From Alphaproteobacteria bacterium (GTDB lineage: Bacteria; Pseudomonadota; Alphaproteobacteria; UBA8366; Aestuariispiraceae): DNA of 64,000 nt. Below, piece by piece: positions 58,884-64,000 of the stretch. The stretch lies in contig JAWPMN010000001.1 of NCBI GenBank assembly GCA_033344895.1, forward strand, positions 372,001 to 436,000, read 5' to 3'. The position numbers and the translations under genes are program-made. The notes under the pieces were generated by a model. It searched no databases, was not told the DNA's origin, and was given only the letters and a program-made list of their open reading frames with translations. Position 1 is the first letter of the stretch; every line of letters starts with the position of its first letter.

Positions 58884-60485
58884 TCACATCCTGTAAACGG
58901 GCCGGGACGGGCGTTCCTCAACGCGGCCCGTCACGACTGAAAGACAGAGCCCCAGAACCCGTCGCGTATCGCGCGGGTCGATGATCCCGTCATCGAACAG
59001 GCGCGCGGTACAGAAATACGGGTTCGACTTTTCCTCGAACATCGCGCGCAGCTTCGCCTCATGCTCGGCAAGTTCCGTATCGCTGGCCGGATCGCGTGAG
59101 ATCGAGGCGCGTCGCAGGTCCATCAACACGCTGCTGCCGACATCAGGGTTCATGCCGCCCAGTCGCGCATTCGGCCACATGAACAGGAAATGTGGACGGA
59201 ATCCGCGCCCGGACATGCCGTAATTGCCGGCGCCATAAGAGCTGCCGGTGATCACGGTCAGCCGCGGAACCCTTGTATTCGACATGGCATAGACCAGTTT
59301 CGCCGAATGCTTGGATATGCCCCCCAGTTCCGCATCCCGACCGACGATGAATCCGGTCGTGTTCTGCAGGAACAGAAGCGGCGTGCCGCGCTGATCGCAC
59401 AGTTCGATGAAATGGGTGACCTTGAGGCAGGCTTCGGCGAACAGGACGCCGTTATTGGCGACGATGCCGACGGCCATGCCTTCGATCCGCGCGAAGCCGC
59501 AGCAGATCGTGTCGCCCCATTCGGGCTTGAACTCATGGAAGTCACTGCCGTCGACGATGCGCGCGATCACTTCGCGCTGATCGAAGGGGTGCGACAGATG
59601 CGTGCCGACGATGCCCGGCAGGTCCGCGATGTCATGAACCGGCGCCACCGGGTCGGTCCGGTTGACGGCCGGCAGGCGAGTATAGGCCAGGGCGCCAACC
59701 ATGTCGCGCATCCGGCCCAGGGCTGTGTATTCGTCCGGGACGATGTGATCTGAAACGCCGCTCTGCCGGGAATGCAGCACCGCTCCGCCCAGTTCGTGCC
59801 GGTCGACGATCTCGGAAATTGCCGCCTTCACGATGGGCGGTCCGCCGAGATGGATCGAGGCGTTCCCCTCGACCATGATGAATTCGTCGCACAGTGCCGG
59901 GATATAGGCGCCACCAGCCGTGCATTCGCCAAAGACCGCTGCCAGTTGGGGAATTCCCGATGCGGACATCCGGCACTGGCGATGGAAGGTGCCGCCGAAA
60001 TGGTTCTCGTCGTAGAACACTTCCTCCAGCTGGTTCAGATTGGCGCCGCCGCAATCGACCAGATAGACGACCGGCAATCGGTTTTCGGCAGCAATATCCT
60101 GGGCACGGATATGCTTCTTCACCGTCTCCCGATGGAAGCTGCCCCCCTTTACCGTGGCGTCGTTGGCGATGATCATGCAGTCGGTGCCGCGGATTCGACC
60201 AATACCGGTGACGATCCCCGCCGACGCGACCTTTCCGTCATAAAGACCCCATGCCGCCAATGGCGTCAGTTCCAGAAAGGCGCTGCCGGGGTCGATCAGA
60301 AGGTCGATCCGGTCACGCACCGGAATCTTTCCGCGCTCGCGGTGCCGTGCCATCATCTTCTCGCCGCCGCCCGCACGTGCCCAGGCCAGCTTCCGGTCCA
60401 GGTCATCGATCAGCGCGGCATAGTCGTCGGCGCGCTGGCGGAGCGCCTCGGACTGCGGGTCGATTTGGGAGTTGAGAAGCGCCAT
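58884..60485 (-). CDS. Acyl-CoA carboxylase, carboxyltransferase (beta) subunit, methylcrotonyl/geranyl-CoA type
   Basis: A 533-residue carboxyltransferase with the crotonase-like double fold. Features typical of MCC-beta and geranyl-CoA carboxylase rather than propionyl-CoA carboxylase are A-N-D-A-T-V-K-G-G-S-F-H, N-Q-L-E-E-V-F-Y-D-E-N-H-F-G, and Q-N-T-T-G-F-I-V-G-R. The last part (M-W-P-N-A-R-L-G-G-M-N) is normal. It is the first gene of a five-gene minus-strand operon and starts 97 bases from the divergent tetR, with a TetR-type palindrome between. The missing HMG-CoA lyase and isovaleryl-CoA dehydrogenase genes leave the pathway unclear. Confidence 0.9.
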   Translation of the reverse strand: MALLNSQIDPQSEALRQRADDYAALIDDLDRKLAWARAGGGEKMMARHRERGKIPVRDRIDLLIDPGSAFLELTPLAAWGLYDGKVASAGIVTGIGRIRGTDCMIIANDATVKGGSFHRETVKKHIRAQDIAAENRLPVVYLVDCGGANLNQLEEVFYDENHFGGTFHRQCRMSASGIPQLAAVFGECTAGGAYIPALCDEFIMVEGNASIHLGGPPIVKAAISEIVDRHELGGAVLHSRQSGVSDHIVPDEYTALGRMRDMVGALAYTRLPAVNRTDPVAPVHDIADLPGIVGTHLSHPFDQREVIARIVDGSDFHEFKPEWGDTICCGFARIEGMAVGIVANNGVLFAEACLKVTHFIELCDQRGTPLLFLQNTTGFIVGRDAELGGISKHSAKLVYAMSNTRVPRLTVITGSSYGAGNYGMSGRGFRPHFLFMWPNARLGGMNPDVGSSVLMDLRRASISRDPASDTELAEHEAKLRAMFEEKSNPYFCTARLFDDGIIDPRDTRRVLGLCLSVVTGRVEERPSRPVYRM

Positions 60486-60519
60486 GCCCCTAACAGTTCC
60501 TTTCTGGAAAAATATTGTT

Positions 60520-60537
60520 ACCTAACGTTCGTTTGGT
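60520..60537. promoter_or_regulatory. TetR-type operator between the carboxylase operon and tetR
   Basis: ACCTAACG-TT-CGTTTGGT (60520-60537) is a near-perfect palindrome (seven of eight arm positions pair). It lies between the divergent carboxylase operon and the tetR gene, and its AACGTTCGTT core resembles sites used by TetR regulators of branched acyl-CoA catabolism. The adjacent TetR protein is the likely ligand. Confidence 0.65.
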
Positions 60538-60582
60538 GTAGACAGCGGCCTACGCAATTCAGCCACGGCATGAGGAGTTCCG

Positions 60583-61200
60583 ATGCCCCAGTCCGACGCC
60601 CCCCGTAAGGCCCGGCTTCGTGATGTGTCCCGGCGAACCATTCTGGACCGGACGGCCCGGCTCCTGGTGGAACGGGGATACTCGTCGACATCTCTGCGCG
60701 AGATCGCCAAAGCCGTCGGAATGAAGGCCGGCAGCCTGTACTACCACTTCGACAACAAGGAGAGCCTGGTCGAGGAGATCCTGACCGAAGGGGTGGTCCA
60801 TGTTCAGGAAAGTGTGGGCGCGGCCCTGGACGCGGCGCGGGATGCCGGCCCGATGGAACGCCTGCGCATCGCGATGGAATGCCACCTGCGCACCCTGCAT
60901 GAACAAAGCGATTACGCGTCGGCGCATATTCGCTGTTTCGCCCATGTGCCCCCGGAAATCCGACATCGACTTCGAAAGGTCCGGGAAGATTACGACGCCG
61001 TCTGGATACAACTGCTGAAAGAGGCCGAGGATGCGGGCGCCCTGGCCGAGGGAATCGACCCGCATTTCCTGCGCATGACCTTGTTCGGCACGCTGAACTG
61101 GACACTGGAATGGCGACTGCCGCCGGGTCGCAGCCTGGAAGACCTGACGAACCAGTTCTATCGCATCGTATTTGAGGGAGCCGCCCGTGACCGAGCGTAA
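60583..61200 (+). CDS. TetR/AcrR-family transcriptional regulator
   Basis: A 205-residue TetR-type repressor. The N-terminal helix-turn-helix occupies about residues 18-65 (R-T-A-R-L-L-V-E-R-G-Y, L-R-E-I-A-K-A-V-G-M-K-A-G-S-L-Y-Y-H-F). The C-terminal ligand domain (H-M-C-like region replaced by E-C-H-L-R-T-L-H-E-Q) resembles TetR_C_33/KstR2-like proteins, which respond to CoA thioesters. GAGGAG lies five bases before the ATG. The stop overlaps the next gene. A palindrome at 60520-60537 is its probable operator. A CoA-ester effector is inferred. Confidence 0.92.
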   Translation: MPQSDAPRKARLRDVSRRTILDRTARLLVERGYSSTSLREIAKAVGMKAGSLYYHFDNKESLVEEILTEGVVHVQESVGAALDAARDAGPMERLRIAMECHLRTLHEQSDYASAHIRCFAHVPPEIRHRLRKVREDYDAVWIQLLKEAEDAGALAEGIDPHFLRMTLFGTLNWTLEWRLPPGRSLEDLTNQFYRIVFEGAARDRA

Positions 61201-62365
61201 GGGACCGCTGACAGGCGTCCGCATTGTCGAGATGACCGGAATCGGCCCGGTTCCCTATGCCGCCATGATCCTGGCCGACATGGGCGCGGAAATACTGCGC
61301 ATCGACCGTCCCGGCGGGTATCCGGCCGTTGGCCCGACGCTCGATTTCTCGGCCATGGAAAAGGCATCGATTTTCTACCGCTCCCGACGTCTGGTGCGTG
61401 TCGATTTGAAGACCAAGGCCGGACGCGATCTGGTACTGGACCTGATCGGGAAGGCCGATGCGCTGCTGGAAGGCTACCGGCCCGGCACCATGGAACGGCT
61501 CGGGCTCGGTCCGGAACCCTGCCTCACCCGCAATGCCGCCCTGTCCTACGTTCGGGTCACCGGCTGGGGTCAGGGTGGACCGATGGCCCGGATGGCCGGC
61601 CATGACATGAACTATATCGGGGTGTCGGGCGCACTGTCCCTTTTCGCCCGCGACGGCAAGCTGCCGCCCGGAATCCCGCCGCTGATCGGCGACATGGCAG
61701 GCGGCGCACTGTTCGCCGTGATCGGCTGTTTGGCCGCCGTACTGAACGCCAGAGCGACTGGGCAGGGCCAAGTGGTCGACGCCAACATGGTCGACGGCAC
61801 CGCCAATCTTTATACCCTGCTGTCCGCCTTGGCGGCGATGGGCCTGCACGATGTCCAGGCGGGAAACAATGTTCTGGATGGCGGTCGCCACTACTATCGG
61901 ACCTATGTCTGCGGCGACGGACTGCCGATCGCGGTTGGTGCGATCGAGCCGGGGTTCCGCAAGGTACTGCTCGAAAAACTCGACCTCTTGGACGATCCGC
62001 GCTTCCGGAGTGACATCCCGGAGGACGAGGTCTACTGCACGGAAACGCTCGCCAACCGCTTCGCAGGGCAGCCGCGCGACCACTGGGTCGCCCTGTTCGA
62101 CGGTACGGACGGTTGCGTAACGCCTGTCCTGACGCTGGACGAGGCACCGCACCACCCCCACAACCAGGAACGGGGGGTTTTCCGAACCGTCGACGGCGTG
62201 GTGCAGCCGGCGCCTGCCCCACGTTTTGAAGGCACGCCGGGCGACATCTCGACACCGGCCGCGGCTGCCAGCCGCAGCGACCCCGACATCCTCGCGCATT
62301 GGGGCGTCGACCCGGCGCAGATCGAAGCCCTGGTCCGCGACGGCGTGGTGGTCGGCGCCGAATAG
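61187..62365 (+). CDS. CaiB/BaiF-family protein, alpha-methylacyl-CoA racemase-like
   Basis: A 392-residue protein of the type III CoA-transferase family, but with the layout of alpha-methylacyl-CoA racemases: G-I-G-P-V-P-Y-A-A-M-I-L-A-D-M-G-A near residue 12, the catalytic histidine region A-G-H-D-M-N-Y-I-G near 140, and I-G-D-M-A-G-G near 167 that carries the catalytic aspartate. AMACR enzymes invert the 2-methyl centre of branched acyl-CoAs. A GTG start at 61187 is chosen because GAGGGAG precedes it by six bases; it overlaps the end of tetR by 14 bases. The role is likely to adjust stereochemistry for the adjacent acyl-CoA pathway. Confidence 0.88.
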   Translation: MTERKGPLTGVRIVEMTGIGPVPYAAMILADMGAEILRIDRPGGYPAVGPTLDFSAMEKASIFYRSRRLVRVDLKTKAGRDLVLDLIGKADALLEGYRPGTMERLGLGPEPCLTRNAALSYVRVTGWGQGGPMARMAGHDMNYIGVSGALSLFARDGKLPPGIPPLIGDMAGGALFAVIGCLAAVLNARATGQGQVVDANMVDGTANLYTLLSALAAMGLHDVQAGNNVLDGGRHYYRTYVCGDGLPIAVGAIEPGFRKVLLEKLDLLDDPRFRSDIPEDEVYCTETLANRFAGQPRDHWVALFDGTDGCVTPVLTLDEAPHHPHNQERGVFRTVDGVVQPAPAPRFEGTPGDISTPAAAASRSDPDILAHWGVDPAQIEALVRDGVVVGAE

Positions 62366-62366
62366 C

Positions 62367-63569
62367 TCAGAACCGGCGCGCATCGTCGATGTCCGTCTCT
62401 ATGGTGAAGGCATCAACGCGGGTCACCGTATCGGCCCGCAGGCGCGTCACGGTCCGGAATGCCTCTTCAATTGCCGTCTCAGGCAGAGTACGCCCCCGGT
62501 ATTCCAGGGCGATGTGATCGCGCCCATGCTGGCGCGTGACGCATGCCCGGACCGACTCCAATCCGTCCAGCCGCGTGGTTACCGCATTGAGATGGGCCGG
62601 ATAGATGAAGATTTCCCTTACCTTTACGCCAGCGCCGACCCGCCCTTCAATCGGGCCGATCCGCGCGGCAAAGCCGTCCTGTGCGAAGGATTCTGCCCGT
62701 GCCAGATCACCGGTGCCGAAACGGATCATCGGCCAACCCCGTGCCAGGGTGGAGACGACGACCTCCCCCGGCACCCCCGGTTCCAGAGGTGAGCCCGTCT
62801 CCGGATCGCAGATCTGTACCAGCCGTTCCGGATGCACCGAGTAGCCGGGACGATCATCCTCCTCGTATCCGACCAGACCGACATCGGCGGTGCCGTATCC
62901 GCCATGCGTCGAAATTCCGTGTGCGTCCTCCAACCGGCGTCGTTTGCCGTACCAGTCCCCGGGCTCCCCGCCCAGGAAGGCTCGGGTCAGGGACCAAACA
63001 CCCTTCGTCCCGCCATAACGCTCGGCAAAGGCCGCGGCGACCGTTTCGAAATAGGCGGTCGACCCCAGAAAGGCGGTCACGCCGGCCCGCGCCATCAACT
63101 GGACTTGCAGGTCCGTCTGTCCCGGCCCCGACGGGATGACACTGGCCCCGGCATCGCGGGCACCCTGACCGAACAGCAGACCGGCCGGCACGAGATGATA
63201 GTTCCAGGTGTTCAGGGCAATATCCCCGGGGCCGATCCCCGCCGCACGAAACATCAGATCGAACCCGCAGCCGCGCCCCGGCCCTTTCAGAACCGGTTCG
63301 AAGATCGGCCCCGGGGAGACATAGATGTGATCGACCTCTTCCATCGGGCAGGACAGGAAACCGGCAAAAGGCGGGTCCGCGGCCTGCAGCGCCATCAGCC
63401 CTTCCTTCTTCAGAACCGGCAACCGGTCGAGACCACCAGGTGCAGCCAGGTCCTTCGCGGACAACCCGGCATCGCGCAGCCGCGCGGCGAATGCCGGGGC
63501 ATGCCGGGCGGCCTCTTCAGCGACTTGGGCCAGACGGGTCAGGCGGGAATTCTGAGCTGTCGTTGTCAT
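62367..63569 (-). CDS. PaaK-like adenylate-forming family protein with altered nucleotide loop
   Basis: A 400-residue protein resembling phenylacetate-CoA ligases. It has the N-terminal helix with L-P-V-L-K-K-E, a central Rossmann-like part (G-V-T-A-F-L-G-S-T-A-Y), the Y-G-T-A-D region and the hinge-like R-F-G-T-G-D-L-A, ending with a C-terminal domain of V-K-V-R-E-I-F-I-Y-P. The usual S-S-G-T-T-G nucleotide loop is replaced by Y-V-S-P-G-P-I, so ligase activity is uncertain. Start 63569 overlaps the LivF stop (ATGA), so it belongs to a branched-chain-type ABC transporter operon continuing beyond the window. It ends two bases from the convergent CaiB gene. Confidence 0.8.
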   Translation of the reverse strand: MTTTAQNSRLTRLAQVAEEAARHAPAFAARLRDAGLSAKDLAAPGGLDRLPVLKKEGLMALQAADPPFAGFLSCPMEEVDHIYVSPGPIFEPVLKGPGRGCGFDLMFRAAGIGPGDIALNTWNYHLVPAGLLFGQGARDAGASVIPSGPGQTDLQVQLMARAGVTAFLGSTAYFETVAAAFAERYGGTKGVWSLTRAFLGGEPGDWYGKRRRLEDAHGISTHGGYGTADVGLVGYEEDDRPGYSVHPERLVQICDPETGSPLEPGVPGEVVVSTLARGWPMIRFGTGDLARAESFAQDGFAARIGPIEGRVGAGVKVREIFIYPAHLNAVTTRLDGLESVRACVTRQHGRDHIALEYRGRTLPETAIEEAFRTVTRLRADTVTRVDAFTIETDIDDARRF

Positions 63570-64000
63570 CCCAGCCACCTCTTGCGGCGGCGATAGTGCT
63601 TCACGTCACGATAGCTCGGTCGGTCCGCCGCACCTGACATGCCGAGATAGAATTCCTGTACGTCCTGATTGCCCTGAAGCTGTTCGCGGTCGCCATGCAG
63701 CACGATGCGCCCGCCTTCCATGATGTAGCCGTAGTCGCATTGCGCGATGGCGGCGCGAGCGTTCTGCTCGACAAGAAGCACCGTCAGCCCCTCTTCGCGC
63801 TTGATGCGCCCGATGGTCTGAAAAAGCTGCTGAACCAGGATCGGAGCAAGGCCCATGGACGGCTCATCAAGGATCAGCAGTTCGGGCCGGGCCATCAGGG
63901 CGCGGCCGATCAGCACCATCTGCATTTCGCCGCCCGACAGGTATCCAGCCGTGCGGTTCAGCAGCGGCGGCAGGGCGGGGAAGTAGTCATAGACCCGTTC
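63566..64000 (-). CDS. livF: Branched-chain amino acid-type ABC transporter ATP-binding protein LivF (3' part)
   Basis: The C-terminal 144 residues of a LivF-like ATPase, cut by the right edge. Visible parts are the signature L-S-G-G-E-M-Q-M at the window edge, Walker B L-L-I-L-D-E-P-S-M-G-L-A-P, the switch region L-V-E-Q-N-A and the end M-E-G-G-R-I-V-L-H-G-D. The C-terminal tail (Y-R-R-R-K-R-W-L-G) is longer and more basic than in standard LivF. The stop overlaps the PaaK-like gene. Liv-type transporters also carry aromatic and short-chain organic acids, so the substrate is open. Confidence 0.88.
   Translation of the reverse strand, partial: ERVYDYFPALPPLLNRTAGYLSGGEMQMVLIGRALMARPELLILDEPSMGLAPILVQQLFQTIGRIKREEGLTVLLVEQNARAAIAQCDYGYIMEGGRIVLHGDREQLQGNQDVQEFYLGMSGAADRPSYRDVKHYRRRKRWLG

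Noticed and set aside
60518-62383. 621-codon open frame on the minus strand
   Set aside because: Antisense to tetR and the CaiB-family gene; no recognisable domain.

Overview
The window reads as chromosomal DNA of a GC-rich alphaproteobacterium, most likely a free-living Rhodospirillales-type organism. Reasons: the housekeeping set (Lgt, MidA/NDUFAF7-type methyltransferase, PgeF, HldD, UbiK), a hemP/tonB/hmuS/exbBD/hmuTUV haem locus, and many small catabolic operons with ATGA stop/start overlaps. No rRNA, tRNA, CRISPR array, insertion sequence or phage gene was seen. This taxonomic reading is inference from gene content; no search was run.

Region by region. (1) 1-5300: cell-envelope and housekeeping genes. 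lgt-midA-pgeF form an overlapping minus-strand operon running into a peptidase-like gene cut by the window edge; then hldD, ubiK and an orphan solute-binding protein. (2) 5341-6947: a two-gene class I fumarase/tartrate-dehydratase-type enzyme. (3) 7122-19117: a type I secretion ABC exporter and adaptor, then a nine-gene haem-uptake operon (outer-membrane receptor, hemP, tonB, hmuS, exbB, exbD, hmuT, hmuU, hmuV) behind a promoter that overlaps a Fur-like inverted repeat. (4) 19199-22480: fumarylacetoacetase, a LysR regulator, a possible small RNA with its own terminator, OsmC and a DUF1272 protein. (5) 22586-34787: a catabolic locus with an enolase-superfamily enzyme, a divergent MocR-type regulator, a polyamine-type ABC importer, a GMC oxidoreductase and a FAD amine oxidase. 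An AT-rich KAP-family P-loop NTPase gene (25387-27543) sits inside this locus. The same inverted-repeat operator (8-bp arms, exactly 30 nt apart) lies at the mocR/enolase divergent promoter and in front of the importer operon, so the NTPase gene appears to have split one regulon.

(6) 34901-41328: an acyl-CoA-ligase-type enzyme, a DJ-1/PfpI protein, and a three-gene cluster (zinc-finger plus degenerate GGDEF protein, membrane processive glycosyltransferase, HlyD-like adaptor). The cluster looks like an uncharacterised cell-surface polysaccharide system. (7) 41365-45780: a large thiamine-diphosphate enzyme related to AceE/transketolase, and a methionine gamma-lyase with a divergent Lrp regulator. 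(8) 45805-52973: a six-gene minus-strand operon that looks built for carnitine or a related quaternary amine (carnitine-dehydrogenase-like enzyme, two SDRs, aldehyde dehydrogenase, BKACE enzyme, quaternary-ammonium-type Rieske oxygenase), preceded by its probable GlxA/AraC-type regulator. (9) 53130-64000: a LysR gene whose start codon lies in a palindrome, two small enzymes, and a methylcrotonyl-CoA-carboxylase-type operon (carboxylase subunits, MaoC hydratase, SDR, CitE-like lyase). That operon diverges from tetR and an AMACR-like CoA-transferase-family gene across a TetR-type operator. A PaaK-like protein coupled to a Liv-type ABC transporter gene ends the window.

The three stretches most worth following up are the KAP NTPase insertion, the polysaccharide-like three-gene cluster, and the quaternary-amine operon.
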